The notes beneath the pieces were generated by a model that was not told the origin of the DNA, did no database searches, and saw only the letters and a program-made list of their open reading frames with translations. The translations under genes and the position numbers were made by a program. A stretch of DNA of 64,000 bases from Hydnum rufescens UP504 (taxonomy: Eukaryota > Basidiomycota > Agaricomycetes > Cantharellales > Hydnaceae), in assembly GCA_014904985.1 (NCBI GenBank), contig MU128947.1, positions 153,771 to 217,770 on the forward strand. The letters run 5' to 3'. Below are positions 47,361-60,200 of this stretch, piece by piece. The number at the start of each line of letters is the position of its first letter. The stretch's first letter is position 1.

Positions 47361-47935
47361 TTGAACAGTGCCAACGTGCATGTGGCTCTCAAGTGGTCAA
47401 GTCCTCGCCCAAGTACGCACAGACCGCGCGCGATGAGATTGCTCTCCTTAACCAGATCAGCAATATCCCCGAACCCGAATCATCCCGTCCGTGCGCATTT
47501 GGTACAATTTCTTAACTCGTTCGAGCTTAAGCCGGACGACGGCATTCCTGGGTCATCCACCATACATGTGACCGACTACCGACATGTTTGCATGATATTT
47601 GAGCCCCTCTGGGGGAATGTGCTTACCCTTCGGTGCTTACACTGGTGCGACGAGACCAATCTCAAAAGGGTATCCTTATTGTGCTCATCCAGCAAATCAC
47701 ACGTTAAATGTGACAAGTACTCGAGTTCTTACATCAAGACTGCCAGCTCATACACATGGACCTCAAGCCGGAGAACGTCACGGTTGTCATGGACGACGTC
47801 GAGGAACTTGTCGGTGAAGATCACACAGTCCGAGAGTTGGCTTTAGCTGTTGGAACGGCTGATATGTTGGGTCTACCGCTCGGGCATTGGTAACTCGATA
47901 GCGTTAATCTCCGCTGTAAGCTCAGATATTTGGCA
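47361..47935 (+). pseudogene. SRPK-type protein kinase relic, ending in repeat R copy 3
   Basis: Pieces of an SR-protein kinase appear in order but in different frames: HVALKWSSPR, then YAQTARDEIALLNQISNIPE, then HPVRAHLVQFLNSFELK with TIHVTDYRHVCMIFEPLWGN, then LEFLHQDCQLIHMDLKPENV (catalytic loop H-M-D-L-K-P-E-N) and TVVMDDVEELVGE. SRPKs have the equivalents VALKI, DEI.LL, HVCMVFE, and L..LH....IIHTD.KPEN. No ATP-loop exon precedes and the C-lobe is missing. The segment ends at 47866-47935 in a degenerate copy of repeat R (GGGTCTACCG, CTCGGGCATT). Confidence 0.68.
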
Positions 47936-48199
47936 GCAAGACAGATGCGAATTACAGTGGCAGATCTGAGGGCCAATTTGCGTTGCACATCGGTCTCTGC
48001 GTTGACCAGATCTCATATACCCTCTGCCTCTGTCAAGTCGATCCGGCCGCTCTCGAATGCCCGGCGAGTAAATCCACCGGGCTCGGCAGGACGGAGTGGG
48101 TATATGTGACACAGCGGAGAGGACGGCAGAGGTAACAGCACAGCCCGAGTGGACGTGTAATTCGAGGACGTCACGCGAAGTATACGTATTAGGGGCTAG

Positions 48200-48690
48200 T
48201 TACGGTAAATGCACATGGAGTGGTCGTTTGCATGAGAGAGAGGAAGACGAACCGTGAAAGAATACGGCCATTCCGTCGTCTAGGACTTCCCGAGTTTCAG
48301 GATGAATGACCATGCACCTGAAGAGTATCCGGGACGTGTTTGTGCCAAGCTGTCGAAAAGGCGAAACAAGCATTGAAGTCCACACATCGAACCCGAGATG
48401 CGTATCACACCGATTCCACCTCGGCCTGGAGGAGTCACCAGAGCATATATCGTATCCCGCTCAGAGAGACTGGGTGGAAGATGTGCCCTTGATGCGGGGG
48501 TGAGAAGAGGAAGAGGAAGTGGGGACATTGGACGGTAAGATGTAGATGGGAAGGGTTCAGGTTCGCGGTCCTCGTCGAGAGTGTTGCTGCAATGATGATC
48601 GGGGCTGGATATCCAGAGGATGATTGGGTACATTCGAAGCAGAGGCGTGGAGGTCAGCGGCAGAGGCTGGCATGGTACAGTGTATTGGTG
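48200..48690 (-). pseudogene. MSS1/MnmE-type tRNA modification GTPase, truncated N terminus
   Basis: Read leftward: PFPSTSYRPMSPLPLPLLTP, SLSERDTIYALVTPPGRGGI, GVIRISG, then after an intron CMVIHPETREVLDDGMAVFF, HG. ERDTIYAL.TPPGR.GI.VIRISG is the N-terminal formyl-THF-binding domain of MnmE/MSS1, the mitochondrial enzyme that modifies wobble uridines of tRNA. The next expected block (SYTGED..E...HG) and the whole GTPase domain are missing, so only the first exons are present, upstream of the inverted repeat at 48995. Confidence 0.7.
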
Positions 48691-48994
48691 CTGAAGTTTC
48701 GAGATAGCCTGCGGAAACACGAAGATAGGGCGATTTGAGGGAATCAGCACCGTAGGATCGATGGCGTGAGCCCCTTGTGTAAGAATTTTGGGTGGAAGTG
48801 TGGGAGAGGTGTTGGAGTAGGCAGTTATCGGCTACGGCGTATTAGTGTCACGTGCCCGTTTGTGGGCGGCCTCCCTCCCTGCTCTTCTGGCCCGCTCTAG
48901 GGCCGACCCCTTTTATTATATATAGCGTAGGTACTACACATAGTTTCCCCACTGGTTTGTACCTCCGCGACACACGAGGTTCTTTATCCCAAAA

Positions 48995-49590
48995 AGAGGG
49001 CCGTCATCGAGTTGGCGGTAGAGAAGGCATGCAGCTTAGTGGCAGTAGCATTACTACTGAAAGAAAGCGCGCCGTCCTCCGCATTCCAACTGTCAGGATC
49101 ACTGTTCACCATTGGAAGAAAACAGCCTAGCACCCCAAATGCCTGAATGGGCGCTTAAGCTGAAAGGTTCATAGCAAATATCGGGCTGCTCAGAGACACC
49201 CGTAGCAGTCGGAGCTGGAGAATGGAGGTGAGTTAACAAAAGAAATGACTGGAATAAGATGCCCATGCCCGGAGAGCCGCGTACAGGTAATGCGAAGGCC
49301 GTTTTCAATAACCACAGGGGTCGCGCCGTGACCACGGACCTTGCTTGCTTCGTGCCTTAGCAACAAACTACAATGTTGCAATCAAAGGCACTTAATCACC
49401 AGCCCAGAAAATGCTCAAAATCAAGGATTATGCTGGCGCGTTCAGGCGCAAGATCATCCATCGTCGACCGAAGTACGGATGGAGCCGAAGTTGCACTGCC
49501 ATGGAAGCACAGCCATGGACGCACAGCCATGGAAAAAATTCCCAAATAAGGATATTTTCAGATCACGTGAGGACAAAATTCCCGCTCTTA
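48995..49590 (-). repeat. Foldback repeat family, copy D
   Basis: Inverted relative to copy C over 46165-46620 (GAAAACAGCCTAGCA, GAATGGGCGCTTAAGCTGAA, GGTCACGGCGCGACCCC complement, TGCTTGCTTCGTGCCTTAG). From 49440 it continues with GGCGCAAGATCATCCATCGT and three CCATGG-containing units also present in the 46030 loop (GCCATGGAAGCACAGCC, ATTCCCAAATAAGG). With copy C it frames 46.6-49.0 kb. Confidence 0.78.
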
Positions 49591-50740
49591 CTTACGTAAG
49601 AGTCGGGGATGTGACTTACAATAATGGCTGCCTCCTGTGACCAATCAGCAAGGTTCAAACAGGCTTACAGCTTCCTGTCATGCATCTTGGGGCTGCTGCC
49701 CTTACAGGGAAAGGCGGAAGTGATTCCGGCAAGCTCCAAGATCCACCGCTCCGTCATTCAGTTGAAGATCGAAAATACTAGATACAATGGAGCCCCGGGG
49801 GTGAATAGAATTATCCCTGCGTTTTATCACCAAAATAGAGGAGGAACCACCAACGGCCACACAACACCGTAGGTTGTTAGTTGATTTATCCAATGATGCC
49901 ATCGGTAAATTAGAGACGCCTCGTTGACATTTCTGTGGGGCCCCAATAGAGGTCTAATGCCCCATGGGGAAATTTCGTGCTCAAAAAACTGGGTCGAGAC
50001 TAGGGCGTGGCAAAGGACCATATATTCTACCCCGGTCGTACGTGCACGACGGAGTGTTTCCAAGACCAAATTTGAGCCGGGTGCCGGAATGCAAATCACT
50101 GACCCTACATACATTTTAGAGAGGGGACGGTCGGTGATAGTAATGTCGGGAACTCGGCGGTAGCCTCTTCTGCTTACACAGGTAGAATGCTGGCCATACC
50201 ATTGTACCATGTATTGGAATCTGGACCTACCCAATATTAAGTGCATGTACGCTCCTAGCCTCCTAAGCATCCCGATCACTCACCGGGTTACTGTTGTCCC
50301 TTCTCAGACTATACTAATACCCAAAATTTTCTTGGTGTGTGGACCCGCATTTCTCCACATCATCTGATTTCTCCGTGGTGGATCACCTCAACTACCGACG
50401 TACCTTCGGCAAATTCCATAAGCACACGCACGCGTTGAGCTTGTCCAAAAAAGAACAATGCATCCAGCCCAAGGGAGTCGTAGTCTAGTGGAGTCGTTGA
50501 CGTTAAGACCTGGACACGAAATTTCTCCGTTGGGGTTCTGGTATTGAAAAAGCTATGGAAATATGCTGCAATTGGGTTGTAAGGTGTAAATGACAGTTCT
50601 GTGATGGTGTAATGAAAAATAGTCAAAACATTTCTCTCACCGCCTTTTTCTCGGCGTCAAAGATTCAGCCGGGCATAGCCCCGAGTTTCAATTAATTTAT
50701 CCGATTTCTGCATCCAGCCCCTATAAAGACGTAGTGAAAT
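49591..50740. other. Intergenic with unassigned minus-strand frames
   Basis: Minus-strand frames at 49827-50279 (RGYRRVPDITITDRPLSKMY, VGSVICIPAPGSNLVLETLR) and 50360-50626 (NPIAAYFHSFFNTRTPTEKF, RVQVLTSTTPLDYDSLGLDA) look like exons of one protein, but I recognise no family and cannot fix a start. The last 100 bp should contain the CYS4 promoter. Confidence 0.35.
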
Positions 50741-52304
50741 ATGTCTGAACGTATCCACACAATGCTCTCTACACCCACTATTCTCGACAATGTCCTTGGT
50801 GAGCGTCAACACCGTTCGCTTCGCTGGAGCTATCTTTGAACATGATCTGCTTCAGATTCCGTAGGGAACACCCCACTCATCCGTCTCGATCGTATAGCGT
50901 CACAGGAAAATCTGAAATGCAACCTATGTAAGTATTCATCCTATCCAGCTCGCAGTTGCGTATTCAAACATTCGAGATCATACAGTCGCAAAGGTCGAAT
51001 TCTTCAATCCCGGAGGATCCGTCAAGGACCGAATCGCGACGCGTATGGTGCAGAAGGCCGAGGAAGACGGCACACTCGTACGCGGCAAGAGTATCGTGAT
51101 TGAACCCACGAGTGGAAATACTGGTATGCATCTCACTACTCTCGTCGCAGCCGATGCCCATGATTCTTGCGTGCCCAGGTATCGGGTTGGCTCTCGTGTG
51201 CGCAATGAAAGTTAGTATTCAGGTTCATTGGTGTTGAATATTATTGAGGCCCAGTTCTAGGGATACCCGGTAATTATCACGCTCCCCGAGAAAATGTCCT
51301 TGGAAAAGGAGGTGACCTTGCGCGCCCTTGGTGCCGAGATTGTGCGGACACCAACGTCGGCACCCTCTGAATCCGAGTTCTCAAATATCGGGGTTGCAAA
51401 GAAACTGCAACGCTTAATCCCGCATGGGGTTATTCTCAACCAATACGAGAACATCAACAATCCGGAGGCGCATGAGTTCGGGACGGGGCCAGAGATTATC
51501 GAAGCAATTACTAGGCACCCTACCTCAGAACGACCGTCAAGCGGAAAGGTCGATTGTTTCCTTGCTGGTGCTGGTACGGGTGGGACTCTATCTGGTACCT
51601 CGCGTGCTCTGAAGAAGCACAACAAGGATGTCGTTGTCGTGGGTGTTGATCCTGTGAGACAGAATCCGCCCCTCTCTTTTTTGTGCTCGGGACTAAATCC
51701 CTATCTCCTCATTCATGATTCGAGTTCAGAAAGGCAGCATACTCGCACAGCCTAGTAGTCTTAATGACCTAGATGGGGAGGATTCGTCTTACGCTGTGGA
51801 GGGTATAGGGTATGCCATCTAGTTTATATTTGTCTCCCTCTGGACTAACGTGTTACACAGGTATGACTTTGTCCCGCAAGCCTTGGCATATTCTGTGATC
51901 GATGCATGGGTCAAGACAACGGACGAAGAAGCTTGGGTCGCGGCACGCCAGGTGATGCGGTCCGAAGGACTTCTTGTCGGTGGAAGTTCCGGCTCTGCTC
52001 TCGCAGGTACTTTGCAATACCTCAAGAGCCAAGAGGGACGTAAAAACTTTGGGGATGTCGAGGGGAAAAATGTGGTAGTGCTTTTCCCAGATGGGTGCGT
52101 TGACCACCATTTAAGAAACCTAAAAATCAAGGACCAGACGGAGCTTACTACTATGTGCTTCTGCGCGCTCTCAGGATACGCAATTATATTTCTAAACCGT
52201 GGTTCATCCATTCACTCGATGCTGGAGGGCCCTCCACTCTTGCGACGCAGATATCGCAAGTCCTGAATGCCAGTGACACTACCGATGATTCTGCCCGGGC
52301 CTGA
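50741..52304 (+). CDS. CYS4: Cystathionine beta-synthase, catalytic core only
   Basis: PLP enzyme condensing serine and homocysteine to cystathionine (transsulfuration). Exons 50741-50798, 50856-50927, 50986-51123, 51179-51210, 51261-51653, 51730-51809, 51861-52094 and 52175-52304 sum to 1137 nt, 378 residues. Motifs: [14 protein letters not shown], the PLP-lysine block [56 protein letters not shown], the glycine-rich phosphate loop [65 protein letters not shown] and the D-W-K.. segment favour cystathionine beta-synthase over cysteine synthase. No C-terminal CBS (Bateman) pair follows; the protein ends about 30 residues after IRNYI. Confidence 0.9.
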
Positions 52305-53938
52305 TCTTGTAACGTTACGGACGCCCCGGCTGCCGGTGGATGCATTGATTTCGCATGGCCTGTGGAAAGTTGTAGCATGTTGATCGTGTTCCTCGATTGT
52401 AATTGTACCGTAGCCCTGGGTGATCACACACTCGCCATCCCCTCACGATTTGTCATATATTCACATTCCTTGCCAACCTGTACAGGTGCGTCCGACCTTG
52501 TGTGTCTATCCTCTGGAATTGTATATCATTGTTAGGTGTAAATGAATATCCAGAATCTGCGACAGTGTTGCCCAGGGGGAAGTCAAGTCGAAAAATTGCA
52601 AAGACACAATCAGAGGGGCGTCAAACGCGACATTGTGGGAAAGCTCATTGCGTGATTCATGGTCGCTTCCAAATTGTTTTGGCAATGACGCTTCTGAACT
52701 TATCCTGGTAGCCTCAGATGGTCGGCGCTAGCCCCTTCCCCAGCTTTCAGCTGCTATTGGCATCCCGGATGCCTAGAATAAGTACAAGACACTAGAGAAT
52801 AGTTCAGCTGGGAGGCCTGGCTCCAGGATCGGTATTTCTGCCCAGTGGAATACACAAATTGTTCTGCATCATCCCGTATTTTTGTTTTACGAGGGCCGCG
52901 AATTTAGATCATAGCGAGGTCTGAGCATGGGGCGTATCCTTTACAGTCGCAGTAGCCACCAGGGAAGAAGGGGGCGCCACTAAAACCACACTTTCTTTGA
53001 GGCACCGTCAACGCCGGCGCCCAGTCCCATAGTCTGGCGTTGAGAGGAAGAAGACATCCTTCGTCTGTTCAACATATTGGCAGTTCGTTCGGGCGACTTA
53101 GACAGACGGAGTGGAATTTTGTAGGGTCTATGGTGCTCGAATGGCGAACGATATGGGTGACGAGAGCTATTTCACCTTGGGAAGTCATTTCGCCAAGAAG
53201 TGCGCCACTATGTCGCGGAATTAGGGTGCTCAGTGGGTGTCTTGGATCTCCTGAGGTTACCTGTGGGTGTTTCATCAAGCTCCAGGAGAACTAGCGCCGA
53301 GTGCATCTGTTTTCATCTGCCATCAAGACAGATCCTGCAGAGCTGCTTGACACCGGAGTCTGTGGTGAATTCATTATTACATTGGTTCAAGGCGTCCTTT
53401 AGAAGAATCAGGGCAGAACCACTCAGGAATTAGCCCAACAAGCAGAGCGTTTTCAAGCCACGTGCATCCGAGTTGCTGACTAAGCAATGAAGGGTATGCT
53501 TGGAAGTAATTGCTCATCTTCCGATGTGCGCAAGGCTATCGTGCTGAAGCCGCTTTGGATTGCATCTTACCCGTAGGGATTCAAATAGGCTAGGGAAGGC
53601 CGCTTGCTACGACTTTACTACTGCTACTGATAACCAAACTGATAACTGTCGGATGGCAGTCTCGAGAAATAGTGCGATGCGTTCCCGAGGAGAAAGGGGT
53701 GACACTGGGCATCGGCCCAATGTCGTTTCAACTTGGTTGTTCCATTCCCTCCTTATATAGATTTTATTAATCGCTGTTTACGTAATTGTGCGCTTGGTCG
53801 TACGGTGCCAACAACCGCCAACTTTCCCTGTGGGGTGCGTATCGTTATATCATGGTGTTGCCATCCACGAATATTGCAATCAATTGATATTCATTGTGAT
53901 TCGTGAATCTGTTGACTCGTGCAGGGGTTTCCGATCGA
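52305..53938. other. Intergenic, possible decayed minus-strand exons
   Basis: No gene recognised. Minus-strand stretches such as SALILLKDALNQCNNEFTTD, SGVKQLCRICLDGR (near 53330-53430) and GALLGEMTSQGEIALVTHIV (near 53150-53230) look protein-like but contain stops between them, and I cannot name a family. Confidence 0.4.
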
Positions 53939-56900
53939 ATGGCCCCGCCTACTTACGCTGCTCTCAGCGTAGGCCACCTTGCCCCATTCCCTTCTCCCCA
54001 TGCCCTCCAATGGTCGACCGAAGGACAGCTTCTCGTTCTGACACGATCCGCCATCTATATTCTTGTTAGTTTTCCTACTTGTTGCATCGCACTTCCATCC
54101 GTTTTGCATGCGTTGAGGTATTTTCGTCCTTATGTCCGAAACAGACCCCTAACTTGGGGCTGCCATTCGACGAAGAGGCTACTATGGGTTCTCGGCCACC
54201 TGGATCAGTTGGGAAAAGCACGGAGCCCGTCGTGAAATGGTTCAAAACAGCCGTCGAACTGGAGAATAGTATGGGACACTATTGGTGGGACGAATCCTCG
54301 AGTGCGTGTATTACGGCCACTCTTTCGTCTCATTAACCAATCTCGGGACTAGGCTTTTCGACATTGTCCTTAGGGTCTCTTTCTCTTTGCTGGCAGGAAG
54401 TTGCATGGTCTCCAAGTAATCTCAGCGGCAATGGAGGGTATGTGGAATCGCCCTCCTCCGGTATGCTGAGGCCTTAGTTATCCTATAGATGTCTCTTAGT
54501 TGCTATGAATAGTAACCACGAAGTTTCATTGTGGGCGCCCGATAAGAACCACTTGAAGGGAGAATGGGTTAAGGTCTGTAATAGTGGTACTTTATGCCTG
54601 CAACGTTCGTGTGACAGTTTTCCGACCTCAGACTCAGGACGTGACCAGTCTCATCCGTGAAGTCGCCCTTGTTGAGATTCCTGATGGAAATAAAGGATCC
54701 AGTGCCGGGGTGCATCGGGTATTGTATTCACAGGCAAACTGTAGGATTCGTTCAGGATCATTTTTACCTGCAGGTGTAGTCTCATCTCATCGTACAGGTA
54801 TAGCTTGGTCTCGTCAAATGGACGTAGGCCCCCCCGGAAGGATGATGGACACATCTCTTTTGGCTATCGGTAACCGGGCAGGGTCGGTAATATTCCTCAG
54901 GTCCGTGGTCTAGTGAGACTAAATATGTCGGACGTTAAATCTTTCTACACTGCAGGAGCAATGGAACTGGCGATCTGGAGCATGTTAAGACGGTTGGCGT
55001 TTCTGATCACTGGGTCACGCAATTAGCGTGGTCTGAATGGATAGAAGACGGTAACGGACGATGTAATGCTCGAAAACACACCCATCATATGCGAAGCTCA
55101 CACTTCCTGACTCGTAGGCATAGGGACGCTGGCTTTTGCTTCTGCAGATGGGGGGTTCTCTGTCATTTCTATTTCTTCTGCTCTGGAACAGGATTCCGAC
55201 ACTGGCGATTTTTCACCGACCTTCGATTTTGAACACAATGGTCTTTTGGATGTCAAAGACCTCGGTCGCAGGGGAATCACATCCATGCAATGGATCTTCC
55301 CATCTGATGGGTCACAGGTGAGTTTTTGCTTTTGCAACTTAAAACCCAGATTCACCGAAGCTGTTATTCATGAGGTCCTCGTATATAATAAACCCGGCAC
55401 TGTACATCTGTGGTGGTATACTGACTCCGAAAACGAACCTCGAAACACAGCTCTCCGTCTCAAATCCCCCCCTCTAAGTTCGAGTGCTTCCTCGTTAGCC
55501 CCGGCCTGCGGTAGGTCTCTTCATCAAGTCGTGACTATCGCGCTTATCATGTTCCTCATACTAGGATATAGCTATTATAAGGACGAAGATGTCTTGATCG
55601 TCACCCTTGCCGATGGATCATTTCATACTGTACATACAGTGTGCTCGGCTCCCACATTAAAATACGAGTCCGACGGCGGAGATAAGCTCACCACAGATGG
55701 GTTGAGTCGTTTCGTGCGACGGGTCTTCGTTGCCTTGGAGGGAGGCACTTCCCAAATCAATCGTCTGGACCTGATGCGCACAAGTTGTGCGACGTCATAC
55801 GGCGACTATGGCACTATCGTTTGGTTGCATGAGTTAGTATTGCTCTTCATCTGTATGGAACGAATTTTGATGGTCATGTCTCATTCAGGGCTGCCAGACC
55901 GGAAGAATTCCGATACAAAACTGATGCGCAACAGAGAAGCTTGATCGTAATGCAGCAGATGTGGGAGCATGCAGACCCCCAAGCGACTCTGTTAGAGAAT
56001 ATTAAGGACGTATTGCGCAATGCGGAACATGGTCAATGCCTCTTCTAATCTATGTGTGTGTTATGCTAATAAGGATTCCATTGACCAGGAATTCGACACT
56101 CATCGACGTATGCGCTTAGAGGGATCCTCCCGCGATTGCGCGACCCCACGATCACCAGTCCTCTGTGTTCTCGGTTGATTGCGCTCCTCGCGGGGCAGGA
56201 TTCTGAAATCGAGTTGGATTTTGCTGCCCTGTCTGAAGCTTCACGAGTTCCTTTGGACCGTTCAAGGCTTCATTTTCGCCAGACCCTTGCAACCCATCTA
56301 TTTCGGTCCAAGGCCCTGGTTCGCAGTCGTCTCAAGCTACTAATAGCGCAAATATGTTCGGTAAATAGCCTCATTCCGTTGTTCTCACAGGGAAGTGCTC
56401 AGCCGGCCTTGCTTAAATGTAGCGCACTACAGAGTCTGTAGATCCAAATGCGGCTCGCTCATTCAATGAATTAGGAGCGACATATGAATTGTCAATTGTG
56501 CAGGATACGCTTTGCGTTGTGCTTGCCTGCCTCAGTGCGTTCTCGGAGCATATCTCAGGTTGAGTGTCGTGGGATTTTGTGTCCAAGTACAGCCACTAAA
56601 CTTTCAATTTAGGCTCCGAAGCCAATCGGGTCTTTGCCGCGAGGTTGACTTCCTTGGCGTTACTCCTATCGAATCCACGGCCCCAACTGATAGAGTTAGC
56701 ACGCACTCTTGGGACAAAGCTTAGCTTGCCATTATTAGAGTTTCAAAAAACGGAAGATCCGCTGATCCCCACTGGTGCATTAGTGGGATGTGCGAATATG
56801 GGAGAGATATGTCCAGCATGCGAGGCTGGAATCAAGATCGCGCATCTTACGTCAGCAATCTGCGAGAATGGCCACATTTGGGGTACGTTGCTATGTATCT

Positions 56901-57135
56901 CGCTTTCGGTCAATTGGGGTGCTCATTCATCCTGGCTTCAGAGAGATGCTCAGCGACTTTTGTAGTAATGGATACGCCCTCTGCGCGAACGTGCATTGGA
57001 TGTTGCCGAAAGACGCTGTTGCCCCCATCTCAGAGTGGCGGAGATGATGTTCTGGAAGCATGGAGTGCTCAGGAGCTACTTGAAGCCGTATTGGGATGCC
57101 TGTACTGTGGGAGTCGATACGTGCGCTTACTGTAG
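53939..57135 (+). CDS. TFIIIC subunit with TFIIIC-delta WD40 and zinc-finger domains (Tfc9/GTF3C4-like)
   Basis: Long multi-exon gene. Start MAPPTYAALSVGHLAPFPSP, then ALQWSTEGQLLVLTRSAIYI, TPNLGLPFDEE, EPVVKWFKTAVELENSMGHY, VAWSPSNLSGNGG, CLLVAMNSNHEVSLWAPDKN, SLLAIGNRAGSVIFLR, WVTQLAWSEWIED, IGTLAFASADGGFSVISIS, GITSMQWIFPSDGS, DEDVLIVTLADGSFHTVHTV. The C-terminal zinc-finger block is CPACEAGIKIAHLTSAICEN GHIWERCSATFVVMDTPSAR TCIGCCRK...CLYCGSRYV: paired CxxC motifs typical of zf-TFIIIC. This makes it a TFIIIC subunit acting with the WD40 subunit at 2641-5829 in RNA polymerase III promoter recognition. Internal exon borders are approximate. Only 140 bp separate its stop from the ACC1 start. 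Confidence 0.82.
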
Positions 57136-57275
57136 GAAATGGAAATCTCCCACGCAGCACGTGATGCGCAAGAAGCCGGTTGGGGAGGTCAAAGTCCCCA
57201 CATTCCACCCTTTATCATTCTTCCCACTTTGCTTCATACTCGCCTTTCCCCTCTTCCTCTGGCGTCCCCTTTAAC

Positions 57276-60200
57276 ATGATGGACGATCACGCAAAGGTTG
57301 CGCATTTCATAGGTATGGAAACACGTCGCATTGCACGTGTCGTGGAGCCCGCTCGCTCATCCCACCTGCTTAAAAAGGCGGGAATGCTCTAAATAAGGCT
57401 CCAGAAGGACCAGTGAAAGACTTTGTCAGCGTCATGGTGGACATACTGTCATCACTAAGGTATTTCTCGCTGTAAAGTAGACGGATTTACTGTTGGCTAA
57501 ATCACCATGGGGCGTAATGCATAGGTTCTTATCGCCAATAATGGTATAGTACTTTCCGCCCACATCGAGCGCAAAAATCTAATGCTCTTTGGGCTCTCTT
57601 GATAGGTATTGCCGCAGTGAAGGAAATTCGTTCCATTCGCCAATGGAGCTACGAAACTTTTGGTACCGAGCGCGCTGTCGAATTCACTGTCATGGCCACG
57701 CCAGAAGATCTCGCCGTCAACGCCGACTACATTAGAATGGCCGACAGATACGTCGAAGTACCGGGGGGCACAAATAACAATAATTACGCGAATGTCGACT
57801 TGATTGTCGATATTGCTGAACGCACTGGGGTTCACGCGGTCTGGGCAGGATGGGGTCATGCGTCTGAAAACCCGCGCCTCCCCGAATCGCTTGCACGATC
57901 CAAAAACCCGATTGTATTCATTGGTCCCCCCGGCTCTGCGATGCGCTCTTTGGGAGATAAAATCTCTTCAACTATCGTTGCTCAACACGCCAAGGTCCCC
58001 ACTATGTCTTGGTCTGGAACTGGGATCGCGACACTGTCATGTCGCCACAAGGATACGTCACTGTGCCTGATGAAGCATACGCGAAGGCGTGCGTTTTTAC
58101 TTGGGAGGAGGGTCTCGAACATGCGAAGAGAATTGGCTTCCCGGTTATGATCAAAGCCAGCGAGGGTGGAGGCGGAAAGGGTATCCGCAAAGTGGAAGGT
58201 CCGGAAAATTTCCAGAACGCGTTCGCGGCGGTCGGTGGAGAGGTACCAGGCAAGTTACCAGTAACTCTGCTATTTGCTATTATTTATCCTCGGTCATAGG
58301 ATCTCCTATTTTCATAATGAAGCTCGCTGGGTCTGCACGTCATCTAGAGGTACAGCTTCTCGCGGATCAATACGGAAATGCAATCTCTCTCTTTGGACGT
58401 GATTGCTCTGTTCAACGCCGCCACCAGAAGATCATCGAGGAAGCCCCTGTGACAATTGCGAAGCCAGAAGCGTTTCGAGCAAATGGAGAAGGCAGCCGTT
58501 CGTTTAGCCAAGCTTGTGGGATATGTTAGTGCTGGGACCGTCGAATGTAAGAGTCATTCATTCCCGTCTGACTGTTGTCTGTGACTGTGATTAATCCGAT
58601 GCATTTAGACCTTTACAGCCACGGGGATGATTCTTTCTTCTTCCTTGAGCTCAATCCTCGTCTTCAAGTGGAGCATCCCACAACCGAAATGGTCAGTGGG
58701 GTCAACTTGCCTGCGGCCCAACTCCAGATTGCCATGGGCCTTCCCCTTCACCGTATCCGTGACATTCGTCAACTTTACGGTGTTGCTCACCATGGATCCT
58801 CTGAGATTGATTTCGATTTCGAGAGGCCTGAATCCCTTCAACTCCAACGAAAGCCACAGCCAAAGGGTCACGTCGTTGCCGTTCGCATCACTGCTGAAAA
58901 CCCCGATGCGGGCTTCAAGCCATCGAGTGGAAGTCTTCAAGAGCTAAACTTCCGTTCTAATACCAATGTTTGGGGGTATTTCTCCGTTGGAACTGCAGGT
59001 GGTCTGCACGAGTTCGCCGATTCGCAATTCGGTCATATCTTTGCGTACGGTGCTGATCGTGGCGAGTCTCGAAAGAACATGGTGGTCGCACTGAAAGAAA
59101 TCAGCATCCGTGGTGACTTCCGCACAACTGTAGAGTACTTGATCAAGTTGCTCGAGACGCAGGCATTCGAAGATAACACGATCACCACCGGCTGGCTCGA
59201 CACCCTCATTACCAATAAGTTGACCGCTGAGCGACCGGAGACCACTCTTGCCGTGATCTGCGGAGCAGTCACTAAGGCTCATTTGGCCTCTGAGGCTAGT
59301 TGGGATGAGTACAAACGCATCCTTGAGAAAGGTCAGGTTCCTGCGAAGGACACTCTCAAGACCGTATTTGGTGTCGACTTCATCTACGAAGGGTTCCGTT
59401 ACTCATTTACTGCGGCGCGTTCATCGAGCACTTCGTGGACCCTCTATCTCAATGGTGGGCGAACGATGGTTGGTGCGCGGTCAATTGCTGGGGATGGTCT
59501 CCTGGTTCTTCTTGACGGAAAGAGTCACTCTGTGTATTGGAGAGAAGAGTCGGCGCTACTCGTCTGCTTATCGACTCCAAGACCTGCTTGATCGAACAAG
59601 AGAACGATCCGACGCAATTGCGAAGTCCTAGTCCCGGCAAGCTCGTCCGTTTTTTGGTCGATAGTGGCGACCATGTCCAAGCTGGAAACGCCTACGCCGA
59701 AATCGAGGTCTGTATTTCACAATTTTCGTTTGCTATAGTATTTATGACTATTGTTTATTTTTAAATCTTACAACAGGTCATGAAAATGTACATGCCCCTT
59801 ATTGCCGCCGAGGACTGGTATCGCCCAATTTGTAAAACAGCCCGGCGCCAGTCTTGCCCCTGGTGACATTCTCGGTATTTTGACCCTCGACGATCCTGCT
59901 CGTGTGCAAGCATGCGAAGCCATTTGAGGGCCTTCTCCCAGCAACTGGAACTCCCGCGGTCATCGGTTCCAAGCCTCACCAACGCTTCCATAGCTTCGTT
60001 GAGGTTCTGAACAACGTGCTTGACGGCTTCGATAATGCTGCGATTATGGCAAACACGCTCAAAGACCTCATGGCTGTTCTAGAAGATCTCACCCTCCCGT
60101 TCTCTGAAGCGACTGCAATCCTCTCGACCTTGTCTGGTCGTATGCCCATGAAGCTAGAGGATGGTATCCGCAGTGTTATAGATACGGCTCAGTCCAAGGC

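Noticed and set aside
53040..53450. Minus-strand gene upstream of the TFIIIC zinc-finger subunit
   Set aside because: Fragments read well but are separated by stops and I could not join them by splice sites or name a family.
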